A DNA stretch of 64,000 nucleotides, taken from Aquibaculum arenosum (GTDB taxonomy: Bacteria > Pseudomonadota > Alphaproteobacteria > Kiloniellales > DSM-21159). Location: assembly GCF_029222965.1 (NCBI RefSeq), contig NZ_JARHUD010000006.1, positions 1-64,000 of the forward strand, read 5' to 3'. Under the pieces are notes generated by a model that worked only from the letters and a program-made list of their open reading frames with translations, was not told the DNA's origin and searched no databases. A program made the translations under genes and the position numbers. Position 1 is the first letter of the stretch. Each line of letters begins with the position of its first letter. This document shows positions 26,061 through 35,248 of this stretch, in pieces.

Positions 26061-27238
26061 GCCAGAACATGCGTCAGCCATTGGATGGCATTCGGGTGGT
26101 CGACCTCACCCGGGTGCTCTCGGGACCCTTCTGCACCATGCTGCTGGGCGACATGGGCGCCGAGGTCATCAAGATCGAGCCCCCCGGCAAGGGCGACCCC
26201 GTTCGCGCGCAGGGCGGGATTCGCGACGGCCTGAGCTGGTACTTCGCCTCCTTTAATCGCAACAAAAAGTCGGTCGAGCTCGACCTCTACGGCGAGGAAG
26301 GCAAGGCACAGCTCGCCAAGCTCATCCAGACCGCCGACGTCCTGGTGGACAATTTCCGCCCGGGCGTGATGGCCCGCATGGGCTTCGGGCCGGAGCGACT
26401 CAAACAGCTGAACCCGCAGCTGGTGACCGCCAACATTAATGGCTACGGCAGCACAGGTCCCTACGTCGACCGGCCGGCCTTCGACTTTATCACCCAAGCC
26501 ATGAGCGGCTTCATGAGCGTCAACGGCCGCGCGGATCAGGAGCCGCTGCGCAGCGGACAGCCGATCACCGACCTGGTCGCCGGCCTCTATGCCGCCTTTG
26601 GCATCGTCAACGCCTTGCGCGCCCGCGACATCAACGGCAAGGGCCAGCACGTGGAGAGCGCGATGCTGAACGGCATCCTCTCCTTCATGGCCTATCTCGG
26701 CAGCGAGCATCTCATGAGCGGGGAGCTGCCGCCGCGCACCGGCAACGACCACCCCCTGGTCGCGCCCTACGGCCTCTACAAGGCCAGCGACGGCGAAGTG
26801 GCGGTGGCACCCAGCAACGAGGTCATCCTGCGGCGCTTCATGCGCACCATTGGGCTGGAAGAGCTGCTGGACGACCCGCGCTTCGATCACAACGACAAGC
26901 GCTTTGCTCGCCGCGACGAGCTGAATGCCCTGATTTCCCAGCGCATGCAGAGCGAAACCCAGGCCACGTGGATCGAACGCCTGAACGCCGCCGGCGTGCC
27001 GAGCGGACGGGTCCAGAATCTGGCGGAGGTCTTTGCCGACCCCCAGGTCCTGGCCCAGGAAATGGTGATGGAAGTGGAACACCCGGGACACGGTACCGTG
27101 CGCATGCTCGGCTTTCCGGTGAAACTCGATGGCACACCCTGTAGAGTCCGTTTGCCCGCGCCCGATCTGGGTGCGCACAATGATGAAGTGCTGGGGGCAC
27201 TGCGGGATCTGCCGCAACGCGCCGCAAACGATGATTAG
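26057..27238 (+). CDS. CaiB/BaiF (family III) CoA-transferase
   Basis: A 393-residue family III CoA-transferase. The N-terminal block IRVVDLTRVLSGPFCTMLLGD, the EPPGKGDPVR loop and FNRNKKSVELDL are typical; the catalytic Asp that carries CoA is Asp172 in GQPITDLVAG. The GTG start overlaps the lyase stop (GTGA); ATG at 26069 is an alternative. Human SUGCT, in the same family, moves CoA from succinyl-CoA to glutarate or hydroxymethylglutarate, so here the enzyme may activate an imported acid for the adjacent lyase. This is inferred from context. Confidence 0.9.
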   Translation: MSQNMRQPLDGIRVVDLTRVLSGPFCTMLLGDMGAEVIKIEPPGKGDPVRAQGGIRDGLSWYFASFNRNKKSVELDLYGEEGKAQLAKLIQTADVLVDNFRPGVMARMGFGPERLKQLNPQLVTANINGYGSTGPYVDRPAFDFITQAMSGFMSVNGRADQEPLRSGQPITDLVAGLYAAFGIVNALRARDINGKGQHVESAMLNGILSFMAYLGSEHLMSGELPPRTGNDHPLVAPYGLYKASDGEVAVAPSNEVILRRFMRTIGLEELLDDPRFDHNDKRFARRDELNALISQRMQSETQATWIERLNAAGVPSGRVQNLAEVFADPQVLAQEMVMEVEHPGHGTVRMLGFPVKLDGTPCRVRLPAPDLGAHNDEVLGALRDLPQRAANDD

Positions 27239-27284
27239 TGCGGCGTAACGTCTTGCAAGAGCTATGAGAGGGAGGAAGAACCTT

Positions 27285-28295
27285 ATGAATCTCAGAACTG
27301 GACTTCTCAGCCGTACGGCGCTGGCCGCTTCGGTTGCCCTGTCCCTGGGCCTGGTCGCGACAGCCCAGGCACAGGATGTGATCGAGGTGCACAACACCAT
27401 GAGCGCCGGCGGTTCCGAAGAAGCGGCCATGCTGCGCTTCAAGGAGATCGTCGAAGAGCGCTCCGACGGCAGCTTCGAAGTCAACGTCTACTCGGGCGGG
27501 CAGCTCGGCGACGAAGTCGAGGTGCTGGAGCTGCTCAACCTCGGCCAGACGCAGATGGCCCTCACCGGCGGCGCCTTCATGGGCCAGTACGCGCCGGAGT
27601 ATGACGCCGTCTCCGTGCCCTTCGTCTTCCCCAACTGGGGCGCGGTCGAGCACTACATCATGGAGACTGAGTCCGGTCAGGCCATGCAGCAGGTCTCGCG
27701 GGAGCGCGGCAACCTGCACTACATTGGCCCGCAGATGCGCGCTTTCCGGCACATGACCTCCACACCGGCAATCAATTCACCGGACGATCTCGAAGGCCTG
27801 AAGATGCGGCTGCCGCAGATTCCGGTCTGGGTGGACGTCTGGGAGGAGCTGGGCGTACAGGCCGTGGTGATCCCGGCGCCGGACATCTATCTGGCCATGC
27901 GTACAGGCCAGGTCGAGGCACATGAGAACAGCCTCGCCTCCCCCTATACGCGCCAGCTCTGGGAGGTGCAGGACCACATCATCACCACCTCTCACCTCTC
28001 CTTCCCCTGGCACTGGGTCGCATCAGCCCCCTGGTGGGATGGTCTGGACGAAGCCGACCAGGAGATGCTGACCGAGGCCGTGCACGAAGCCCGTCAGCAT
28101 GGCTACGAGGTCGAGCTGGAGAAGGACGAGTTCTATCGCGAAGGCCTGATCGAAAATGGCATGACCTTCATCGACGTCGATCAGGCACCCTTCCGCGAGA
28201 AGGCCGCCCCGGCGGTTGAGCGCGCGCTCGCCGACAAGGCGGACAGCGTGGCCGCCGACATTGAAGCGGCAATCGCTGCCACCGAAGGGCAGTAA
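27285..28295 (+). CDS. TRAP transporter substrate-binding protein (DctP family)
   Basis: A periplasmic binding protein of 336 residues with a signal peptide (basic start, hydrophobic core, ATAQAQD cleavage site near 29). The body has the DctP pattern: VNVYSGGQLGDEVEVLELLNLGQTQM, then FPFVFPNWG-like and the conserved KMRLPQIPVW with the Arg that binds the carboxylate. Substrate is therefore expected to be an organic acid. ATG at 27285 has GGAGGAAG upstream. It is first of a PQM set following the CoA genes. Confidence 0.93.
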   Translation: MNLRTGLLSRTALAASVALSLGLVATAQAQDVIEVHNTMSAGGSEEAAMLRFKEIVEERSDGSFEVNVYSGGQLGDEVEVLELLNLGQTQMALTGGAFMGQYAPEYDAVSVPFVFPNWGAVEHYIMETESGQAMQQVSRERGNLHYIGPQMRAFRHMTSTPAINSPDDLEGLKMRLPQIPVWVDVWEELGVQAVVIPAPDIYLAMRTGQVEAHENSLASPYTRQLWEVQDHIITTSHLSFPWHWVASAPWWDGLDEADQEMLTEAVHEARQHGYEVELEKDEFYREGLIENGMTFIDVDQAPFREKAAPAVERALADKADSVAADIEAAIAATEGQ

Positions 28296-28303
28296 TCAGG
28301 TAG

Positions 28304-28326
28304 GGGGGCGTCGTCACGACGCCCCC
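28304..28326 (+). terminator. strong hairpin between TRAP dctP and dctQ genes
   Basis: A perfect 10-bp stem, GGGGGCGTCG with CGACGCCCCC, around a 3-base loop, 8 bases after the binding-protein stop and 33 bases before the small permease start. No T-run follows, so it likely acts as a partial terminator or a 3' stabiliser that raises binding-protein mRNA over permease mRNA. Confidence 0.6.
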
Positions 28327-28359
28327 ATTCCCTTGGCCAGCCCGGATACAGGAACTCCT

Positions 28360-28887
28360 ATGACCCTGGAGCGGATCGAAGCCGCCATCGCGCGGGTGCT
28401 GGAGATTGTCGCGCTGATCCTGATGCTCACGCTCGTGGTGGTCATCGCCTGGTCGGTGGTCGGACGTCAGGTCTTTCACGTCTCCGTGCCCTGGTCCGAG
28501 GAGATCGGAGCAGGATTGCTGATGTGGATGGTCATGCTGGGCGCCGCGGCCACTTGGTCACGCCGCCGCCACATCACCATCGACGTGCTGTTGCGACGTA
28601 TCGGACTGCGGCCGCGCTACGCGCTCAGTATCTTCATTGAGCTCGCCTCGCTGCTGCTCTTCGCCGTGGCCTTCAAGGGCGCGTTTTCGATGATGTCGGT
28701 CAGCGCCAACAACTCCACCACGGCGCTGGGCATCAGCTACAGCTATCTCTACCTCGCCCTGGTTATCGGCCTGGGCGCCATGATCATTTTCAGCCTGCTG
28801 CATCTCGGGCGCCTGCTGCGCCGGGGGCCGAGCATGGTGGCCGTCACGGAAACGGAAACGGAATGGAATACCTCGTCGTCTTCCTAG
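28360..28887 (+). CDS. TRAP transporter small permease (DctQ family)
   Basis: A 175-residue membrane protein with four hydrophobic helices (about 14-37, 50-67, 87-107, 128-150) and the DctQ signature PWSEEIGAGLLMWMVMLGAA followed by the RRRHITIDVL motif. It should pair with the large permease to move substrate with Na+. ATG at 28360 matches the family start. Its end overlaps the large permease gene by 25 bases. Confidence 0.92.
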   Translation: MTLERIEAAIARVLEIVALILMLTLVVVIAWSVVGRQVFHVSVPWSEEIGAGLLMWMVMLGAAATWSRRRHITIDVLLRRIGLRPRYALSIFIELASLLLFAVAFKGAFSMMSVSANNSTTALGISYSYLYLALVIGLGAMIIFSLLHLGRLLRRGPSMVAVTETETEWNTSSSS

Positions 28888-30152
28888 GCCTGATGGTGCT
28901 GCTCTTCGCGCTGGGCGTTCCCGTCGCGATCTCCATCGGCCTGACCTGCCTGGCTGTCTTGGCGATCGATGGTGGCATTTCCGCCATACCCACGGAGCTG
29001 TTCGCGCTGCAGATGATGCGCGGGCTCAACAGCTTCCCCATCCTGGCGATCCCCTTTTTCATCTTTGCTGCCTCGTTAATGAACGTGGGCTCTGTGACGA
29101 ACCGGATCTTCGACTTCGCCAACGCACTGGTCGGTCACATTCGCGGTGGGCTCGGCCATGTGAACGTGGTGGCCAGCATGATCTTCGCCGGCATGTCCGC
29201 CACGGCGGTCGCCGACGTGGCTGGCATCGGGCAGCTGGAACTGAAAGCGATGCGCGACCGGGGCTACCCGATGCGTTTTGCCGCCGGCATCACCGGCGCA
29301 GCCTCCATCATCAGCCCGGTCATCCCACCGTCGATCGCCATGGTGGTCTACGGCTGGCTCTCGGGCACCTCCATTGCCGCGCTCTTCATCGCCGGCCTGA
29401 TCCCCGGCATCATCATCGGCCTGGCGCTCATGGCCACGAGCTTCATCGTCTCCTTCTGGATCGACCTGCCGCGCTCGCCGCGCGCGTCCTGTCTGGAGAT
29501 CGCCCGGCTGTTCTGGCGTGCCCTGCCGCCGCTGCTCACTCCACTGATTATCGTGGGCGGCATCTGGAGTGGCATCTTCACGCCGACCGAGGCCGGCGCC
29601 GTGGCCTGTGTCTACGCCCTGTTCCTCGCCTTTGTCGTCTATCGCGACGTCAGTGTCCGCGATCTGGTGGGCGTCCTGGAACGCACCGTGCGTTTTACTT
29701 CGGTGATCATGTTCATCATCGCAATCGCCACCTTTTACGGCTGGCTGCTGGTGCGCCTGCGCATTCCGCAGGAACTGGCCCTGGCGCTCACCAGCCTGGA
29801 TGTCAGCCTGACGGTCATTCTCTTCCTCATCGCCGCCTTCTTCCTTGTGATCGGCTGCTTCATGAGCGTGGTGGAGGCCGTCCTGATCTTCACGCCGATC
29901 TTCATGCTCACGGTGCAGTCGCTCGGCATCGATCCACTGTTCTTCGGCGTTCTGATGGTCATCACCCTGTCGGTCGGCGTGATCACCCCGCCGTTTGGCA
30001 ACGTGCTCTTCGTCTTGGTGGAGATCGTCGGCATACCCTTCGAGAAGGTCGTGCGCGCCGTCCTGCCCTTCCTCATTCCGATCATAACGGTGATCGTGCT
30101 GCTCATCCTGGTGCCGGATCTGGTCACCTGGCTGCCCAGCATCATCCAGTGA
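28863..30152 (+). CDS. TRAP transporter large permease (DctM family)
   Basis: A 429-residue inner-membrane protein with about 12 hydrophobic segments. Family marks are GVPVAISIGL, the LNSFPILAIPFFIFAA region, GMSATAVADVAGIG, the hairpin SIISPVIPPSIAMVVYG and its second-half counterpart GVITPPFGNVLFV. It is the catalytic Na+-coupled elevator subunit of the transporter formed with the two preceding products. Confidence 0.95.
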   Translation: MEYLVVFLGLMVLLFALGVPVAISIGLTCLAVLAIDGGISAIPTELFALQMMRGLNSFPILAIPFFIFAASLMNVGSVTNRIFDFANALVGHIRGGLGHVNVVASMIFAGMSATAVADVAGIGQLELKAMRDRGYPMRFAAGITGAASIISPVIPPSIAMVVYGWLSGTSIAALFIAGLIPGIIIGLALMATSFIVSFWIDLPRSPRASCLEIARLFWRALPPLLTPLIIVGGIWSGIFTPTEAGAVACVYALFLAFVVYRDVSVRDLVGVLERTVRFTSVIMFIIAIATFYGWLLVRLRIPQELALALTSLDVSLTVILFLIAAFFLVIGCFMSVVEAVLIFTPIFMLTVQSLGIDPLFFGVLMVITLSVGVITPPFGNVLFVLVEIVGIPFEKVVRAVLPFLIPIITVIVLLILVPDLVTWLPSIIQ

Positions 30153-30159
30153 CGCCACC

Positions 30160-31425
30160 GTGAGCACCACAAGCGAGGACAGTAAATCACAGCCGCCGGC
30201 AGCACGCGGCGCAGGCGCGTTGTTGCTGGGCCTGCCGGGTGTGCTGGCGGCCACGCTGCTCACCCAGGGGATCGGTGCCTGGGCCGTGTTGGCCCTGGCC
30301 GCCATCGCGCCCACGGTGGCAGAAGCCTTCGACCTGCCGCCGGTTCTGGTGGGCTATCAGATCACGATCATCTACTTCGTGGCCACCGGCACCTCCCTCA
30401 TCGCCGGCGGGCTGGTCTCGCGCTGGGGGCCCTGCCGGATCAGCCAAGTATCCCTGCTCTGCTGCGCGCTGGGCTGCGCCATCGTCGTGCTGCCGGCCCT
30501 GCCCGCCATTGCAGTGGCCTCGATTGCTATCGGCTTTTCCTATGGCCTGACCAATCCTTCGGCGGCGCACATCCTGGCGCGCTACACCACGACGCGGAAC
30601 CGCAGCTTCGTATTCTCCATCAAGCAAACCGGCGTGCCCATCGGCGGCATCGCCGCTGGCCTGCTCACACCCTGGATCGCTGTGAACTGGGGCTGGCAGC
30701 CGGCAGTGGCCGTCATCGTTCCCGTGGCCCTGTTGCTGGCAGTGACACTCTCCCCAGCCCGGGAAACCTGGGACTGCGACCGCCGGGGCGATGCCCCCAT
30801 CGGGCTTGGTGCACTGCGCGGCGCGGGGCGGGTTTTCGCCCAGCCGGCGCTGCGGTGGCTCTGCTTTTGCGGCTTCTGCTTTGGCGCGATCCAGCTCTGC
30901 CTGATGACCTTCGTGGTCTCCTTGGCCGTGACGGAACTGGCCTTCGGCGCCGTGCTGGCAGGCTCGCTGCTGGCCACGGTGCAGGTCTTCGGCGTCGCGG
31001 GGCGCCTTTCCTGGGGCCTGGTGGCCGACCGGCTGCAGCGCAACGCACTGGTCCTGGCGATCGTAGGTTTGATCACCGCCGCCTGCTGCCTCGGCTTTTC
31101 GCAGCTCAACGGCGACTCCCCGCGCTGGCTCGCCTTTGCCATCGCCGCTGTCTTTGGCGCCTCGGCGGTGGGCTGGAATGGCGTTTTCCTCTCCGAGGTG
31201 GTGCGTCTCACCCCACCGTCCATGGTGGGCACCTCCACGGGTGTCGCCACCTTCTGCACCTTCTCGGGGGTGCTGGTGGGCCCGGCAATCTTCGTCCAGC
31301 TCTATGGCTGGATCGACAGCTACGCCGCCACCTACGCCCTGCTGATTGCCCCGGCGCTGATCGGCGGCGCCGCCGGCCTGCTCACCCTGCGCTACAGCCG
31401 CCGCAGCGCGAAGGTGGGGGCCTAG
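30160..31425 (+). CDS. MFS transporter
   Basis: A 421-residue major facilitator protein with 12 predicted helices. Loop motifs include GLVSRWGPCRISQ (between TM2 and TM3), IKQTGVPIGGIAAG (TM5 region, common in carboxylate or cyanate-type MFS carriers) and RLSWGLVADRLQR in the second half. Seven bases separate it from the TRAP large permease, so it is probably in the same transcript and handles a related acid or an exported product. GTG is the likely start. Confidence 0.85.
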   Translation: MSTTSEDSKSQPPAARGAGALLLGLPGVLAATLLTQGIGAWAVLALAAIAPTVAEAFDLPPVLVGYQITIIYFVATGTSLIAGGLVSRWGPCRISQVSLLCCALGCAIVVLPALPAIAVASIAIGFSYGLTNPSAAHILARYTTTRNRSFVFSIKQTGVPIGGIAAGLLTPWIAVNWGWQPAVAVIVPVALLLAVTLSPARETWDCDRRGDAPIGLGALRGAGRVFAQPALRWLCFCGFCFGAIQLCLMTFVVSLAVTELAFGAVLAGSLLATVQVFGVAGRLSWGLVADRLQRNALVLAIVGLITAACCLGFSQLNGDSPRWLAFAIAAVFGASAVGWNGVFLSEVVRLTPPSMVGTSTGVATFCTFSGVLVGPAIFVQLYGWIDSYAATYALLIAPALIGGAAGLLTLRYSRRSAKVGA

Positions 31426-31440
31426 CCTCCCCCACAGCGC

Positions 31441-32346
31441 TCACATCCGGCGCAGAACCGTTCCGTCCTCGTCGCGCAGGGTGTCCGGGTCCAGGATCTC
31501 GAAGATGGAGCGGTCATCCATCTCTTCGCGCTCCTCCACCTCCAGGGCCGGCAGGCGCACGACCTGGAAGCCCTGGGTGTGCAGTTCGATGCGGTCCGAA
31601 TCGAGCGATCGGGCGCTCCAGCGCCCTTGCAGAAACAGTTCGAGATCGACCGGTTCAGGCATGCCTTGGGCACTGAGGTCGAGGCGGGAGTGTGCATTGC
31701 CCGAATACTCCCCGCCTTGCCCGAACTCCAGAAGGATGGTGAGCACGATGGGCTGCGCCATGCCGTCGAAATGCTCGCGCATCTCGGCCTGCCAGCGGCC
31801 CGGCAGCAGGGCTTGAGGATCGGAACCGGCGGCCTCGGCTGTGGGCCGCGCCGGTGCGGGTGCCGCCACGACAGGGGGCGCCGCGGACAGCAGCGCAGCC
31901 AGGGGTGTATCGCGCAAAGGCGCCCAATCGGCCATGCCGTCGAACCACACCAGCGTATCGGCCGAGGCCCGGCCTTCGGCAAGGCGCGAGGCAACGTCGT
32001 CACGGGTAAGGGGCGCCGATGCGGCGCCGGTTTCGTCGAGGAAGTACTCCCGCTCATCCGGGGGTTCGCTGGCCGCTGCGGGCAGCGGCGGTGGTGCCAC
32101 CGCCCTGCGGACGGGGGCTTGCAGTTCCGCAAAGCCGCTCAGCGGAGCCCAGTCGGCTTCTCCCTCGCGCCAGACCAGAGTATCGGGCGCCAGATGCTGC
32201 ACCTGGAGTTCCTCGGCCGTGAAGGGGCCCTGGGCGTCACCCTCGATGGCCGCATACCATTCCGCGGGCTGCTCCGCCTGTGCCGGCAAGGCGAAGGACA
32301 GCAGTGCTGCGAGGGCGAGGGATAGGGTGATACCGTGCTTTCTCAT
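31441..32346 (-). CDS. exported protein with two GYF_2 domains
   Basis: A 301-residue protein with a signal peptide (LALAALLSFALPAQAEQ, cleavage near 24). Two GYF_2 (DUF4339) modules follow: residues about 28-75 (EWYAAIEGDAQGPFTAEEL ... DTLVWREGEADWAPL) and 100-152 (ADTLVWFDGMADWAPL). A proline-rich linker (VAPPPLPAA) lies between them. The C-terminal 130 residues (GRWQAEMREHF onward) form an unknown domain. GYF folds bind proline-rich peptides in other systems; the next gene upstream on this strand encodes an exported protein with PPPLP repeats. Confidence 0.8.
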   Translation of the reverse strand: MRKHGITLSLALAALLSFALPAQAEQPAEWYAAIEGDAQGPFTAEELQVQHLAPDTLVWREGEADWAPLSGFAELQAPVRRAVAPPPLPAAASEPPDEREYFLDETGAASAPLTRDDVASRLAEGRASADTLVWFDGMADWAPLRDTPLAALLSAAPPVVAAPAPARPTAEAAGSDPQALLPGRWQAEMREHFDGMAQPIVLTILLEFGQGGEYSGNAHSRLDLSAQGMPEPVDLELFLQGRWSARSLDSDRIELHTQGFQVVRLPALEVEEREEMDDRSIFEILDPDTLRDEDGTVLRRM

Positions 32347-32403
32347 GCTCTCAGACTTTCCTTGTGACCGGCCCCGGTTCCTGCGAAGCCTTGCCTGAAC
32401 ATG

Positions 32404-33765
32404 TCATCGGGGTGCGTTCTCGAGCCTTACCCAGTTTTCGTGCGGAAAGAGTTCATGAGCTCGAAACTCCGGGTTCGTGGACATGAGAAGCTCGCCCTGC
32501 GGGTTGCGGTAGAAGCTCTCGTAATGCTGGGGAAGCTCGAAGCTCTCACCGGTTTGGGGGTCGCGCAACGGCCGCACCTCCCGGATCTGGTCGCTGGTGA
32601 GCGCCATCATGCGGTCGGCGCTCTGTTGCCGGTTCTCCCAGCCCTGCATCTGGATGTCGGAGATCTGGCGGCTCGTTTCCGCCCAGATCGCGCTGCGATC
32701 TGCAGCGCCCTTGCGGGCGATTTCGCCCATCTTCGCGCGATGCGCTGCCATGGCGGCTTCCCAGCGTGGGCTGAAGCGCAAGGACGAGAAGATCGCGGTG
32801 AACAGAGGCTCCGCCTGCTCGCGCGCCCCCGCCGGATAGCGCATGAGCAGGACCGGCAGACCGTTCACGTCGGAGCTGATTGTGGCCGCGCCGTCGGCCA
32901 TGGGCAGGCGCGTGGCCATGCGCCAGCCGGAGAAGAGAAGCATCTCCTCCACCGGCCCGGCAGGGGTTTGCCGCTGCAGGCGGTAGCTCTCAGCCAGCGG
33001 CATCATGCGCACGTCGAGGCCCGCCGTCTGGATCTGCCCCAGTTCCCGCTCCACATAGGCCAACACGTCGGGCACCGGCTCGCGGTCGATGATACGGGCA
33101 TCGGGGCGCAGACCGGGCAGGAAGGCATCCTCGGCCAGGCCCTCGACGCCCGTGCGCGGCGTGAGGCGACAGAAGCTGCCGGGACGATGCATGCTGCTTT
33201 CCGCCTGCTCCATGAGCGGGCGAAGCATCAAGGCCTCGTGATCCAGCGCGCCGGTTAAACCCGGGAACAGTGTGGCGCCGGAGAGATCGAGCTCATACCA
33301 GACGGTCTTGGGTGCCGGCAGGACCTCAATCCCCCAGAGTCCATCCACGCTGCCAGCCTGCAGAAGCAGTTGGGCGTCGCTGGCCATACAGGAAAGAGAG
33401 GGCGACACCCCGGCCCAGACGATCTCGCCCTCCACCTCCCAGTCAGTCGGCAGCAAGGCGGCAGCCGCTTCCACAGCCTGTCCGAAACCTTGACGGTCAT
33501 AGAAGACATGCTGCCGGAGCCGCAGCATCGGCGGCAGTGCATGACCAGCCTGATCGGTCCGCATGGGCGGCGGCACACCTGCCGCGCCACCGGGCAAGGG
33601 CGGTGGGCCGGCTTTGGGAAGAGGCGGCGGCCCTGCCCGCCCGCCGGTCCCGGCCGTGGGCAGCGGCGGCGGCTCCGCCGAGCGTGTCTCCAACGAGGCG
33701 AAGAACACTGCGACACCCGCAACCAAGGCGGCTACGAGGGCAAAGCTTATGCGGGATCGTGTCAT
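32404..33765 (-). CDS. exported proline-rich protein, unknown function
   Basis: I do not recognise the 420-residue body. It begins with a signal or anchor helix (ISFALVAALVAGVAVFFA) and then a proline-rich stretch with PPPLP at about 32-36, 46-50 and 54-58 plus a PPPM. The rest is probably a folded extracytoplasmic domain with conserved-looking segments (LPTDWEVEGEIVWAG, VDGLWGIEVLPA, MLLFSGWRMATRLP) and a charged C-terminal helical region. The ATG at 33765 puts the start just ahead of the signal helix. It lies 57 bases upstream of the GYF_2 gene and probably shares its transcript. Confidence 0.7.
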   Translation of the reverse strand: MTRSRISFALVAALVAGVAVFFASLETRSAEPPPLPTAGTGGRAGPPPLPKAGPPPLPGGAAGVPPPMRTDQAGHALPPMLRLRQHVFYDRQGFGQAVEAAAALLPTDWEVEGEIVWAGVSPSLSCMASDAQLLLQAGSVDGLWGIEVLPAPKTVWYELDLSGATLFPGLTGALDHEALMLRPLMEQAESSMHRPGSFCRLTPRTGVEGLAEDAFLPGLRPDARIIDREPVPDVLAYVERELGQIQTAGLDVRMMPLAESYRLQRQTPAGPVEEMLLFSGWRMATRLPMADGAATISSDVNGLPVLLMRYPAGAREQAEPLFTAIFSSLRFSPRWEAAMAAHRAKMGEIARKGAADRSAIWAETSRQISDIQMQGWENRQQSADRMMALTSDQIREVRPLRDPQTGESFELPQHYESFYRNPQGELLMSTNPEFRAHELFPHENWVRLENAPR

Positions 33766-34010
33766 CACCCTGGCCCCTATGCCGGCCGGCCCGTCGCCGG
33801 CCGCCGGACGAGTATAGGCGGACACTGCGACTTCCCCTAGTCCCTCCAAAGCGAAACGCAATCATTCCGCACGCGCCTGTGCCGTGGCAGGTGTAAAGCC
33901 TTTGGTAACTATACCGATTTCGAGGGCTACCCTGGATAGTCCGCCGAAGCTTGACGACAGAAATCCCCAACTGGCAGTCTCCCTTTGAATCAGCACACGG
34001 GAGGATGGTC

Positions 34011-35237
34011 ATGGCGTCGGTCGAGCGCACGACAACGCGCATCCAGGGCTTCGCCTCGGGAGAGCTTGATTTCCAGTTGATGCGGCTGCTCGGGAGTTGC
34101 ACCTCCGGCGGCGGCAGCCCCGGCGAGATCATGGCCGCCCGCGCGCGCATGGGCAGCGATGATCCCACCGCCTGGCCGGCGGCCTTCGGCAGTCTTGCCG
34201 ACGGCTTGATGACCTTGGCGAGCCAGGCGGAGGAGCGGGGCCACAGCGTCTCCGCTCGCGAGCACTTCCTGCGCGCATCGAGCTACTATCGCTCGGCCGA
34301 GTACTTCTGCGACCCTTTCGGCGAAGAGGCGCAACGCCTGGGACTGGCCTCCGCCGGGGCCTTCGCGCGTGCCGCAAAGCACCTTCCCTACGTCGTCGAA
34401 CCGGTCGAGGTTCCCTACGAAGGGCTAACGCTGCCCGGCTTCCTGGCACGTCCGGATTACAGCGCCTCGCCGAACAAGACGCTTATCTGCATGACGGGCT
34501 TCGACGGCACAACGGAGGAGCTCTGGTACCAGGCCGCTCGCGACGGATTGGAACGCGGATGGACAGTTTTGAGCGTCCAAGGCCCGGGCCAGGTCGGCAC
34601 GATGCGCCGTCACCCACAGCTCACTTTCCGGCCCGACTATGAGGTGCCCGTGCGGGCGATCGTCGACTTTGTGCTGGCACGGGCGGATGTGGATCCGCAG
34701 CGACTGGCGCTCTATGGCATCAGCTTCGGCGGCTACTTTTCCGTGCGGGCAGCGGCCCACGAGCCGCGCCTCCAGGCCTTGATCGCCAACGCCCCTATCG
34801 TGAATCTGGACGCCTATATGTCGGGTTTCCTCAAGGGCAGTTCGGGCGCGTCCGACCAGGCCGACGACCTTCGGCTTGATGAGGTCGACAGCGTGCCGGA
34901 CGAGGTGATGCCGCCAGCCACGAAGCTCAACTTCAAAGCGACCTGCCGGCGTTATGGGGTACAGAGCTTCAGTGAGTGGATCGAGGCACTGAAAGACTAC
35001 CGGGTGGACAACCTACCCGATATACGCTGCCCGGCACTTGCGCTCGCGGGTGATGGTGAGGGTCAGGAAACCCTGCGCCAGGTCGAGGCCTTTGCCAACA
35101 CCATCTCCGGCCCTGTGAGAAAGCGCATCTTCACGACGGCCGAAGGCGCGGACATGCACTGCCAGGTCGGCAATCTCCCGCTGGCCAACGCCGTGATCTA
35201 TGACTGGCTTGACGAGCTCTTCGCGGACTCGCGCTGA
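34011..35237 (+). CDS. alpha/beta hydrolase, FrsA/DUF1100-like
   Basis: A 408-residue hydrolase with an N-terminal helical region and an alpha/beta domain from about residue 120. The nucleophile elbow is GISFGG, the acid is probably in LAGDGEGQE and the base His in GADMHCQVG. The architecture resembles 2,6-dihydroxypseudooxynicotine hydrolase and FrsA-type esterases that act on C-C or ester bonds. The ATG at 34011 is chosen because GGGAGG lies six bases upstream; ATG at 34005 is too close. The substrate is unknown. Confidence 0.85.
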   Translation: MASVERTTTRIQGFASGELDFQLMRLLGSCTSGGGSPGEIMAARARMGSDDPTAWPAAFGSLADGLMTLASQAEERGHSVSAREHFLRASSYYRSAEYFCDPFGEEAQRLGLASAGAFARAAKHLPYVVEPVEVPYEGLTLPGFLARPDYSASPNKTLICMTGFDGTTEELWYQAARDGLERGWTVLSVQGPGQVGTMRRHPQLTFRPDYEVPVRAIVDFVLARADVDPQRLALYGISFGGYFSVRAAAHEPRLQALIANAPIVNLDAYMSGFLKGSSGASDQADDLRLDEVDSVPDEVMPPATKLNFKATCRRYGVQSFSEWIEALKDYRVDNLPDIRCPALALAGDGEGQETLRQVEAFANTISGPVRKRIFTTAEGADMHCQVGNLPLANAVIYDWLDELFADSR

Positions 35238-35248
35238 GGAGCCGCGCC

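Noticed and set aside
25889-27484. Long minus-strand open frame of about 530 codons.
   Set aside because: It is antisense to the CaiB-type gene and dctP start and has no recognisable domain; the plus-strand genes have clear motifs.
29076-30314. Minus-strand frame of about 410 codons rich in Asp, Glu, His and Gln.
   Set aside because: It is the antisense shadow of the hydrophobic TRAP large permease.
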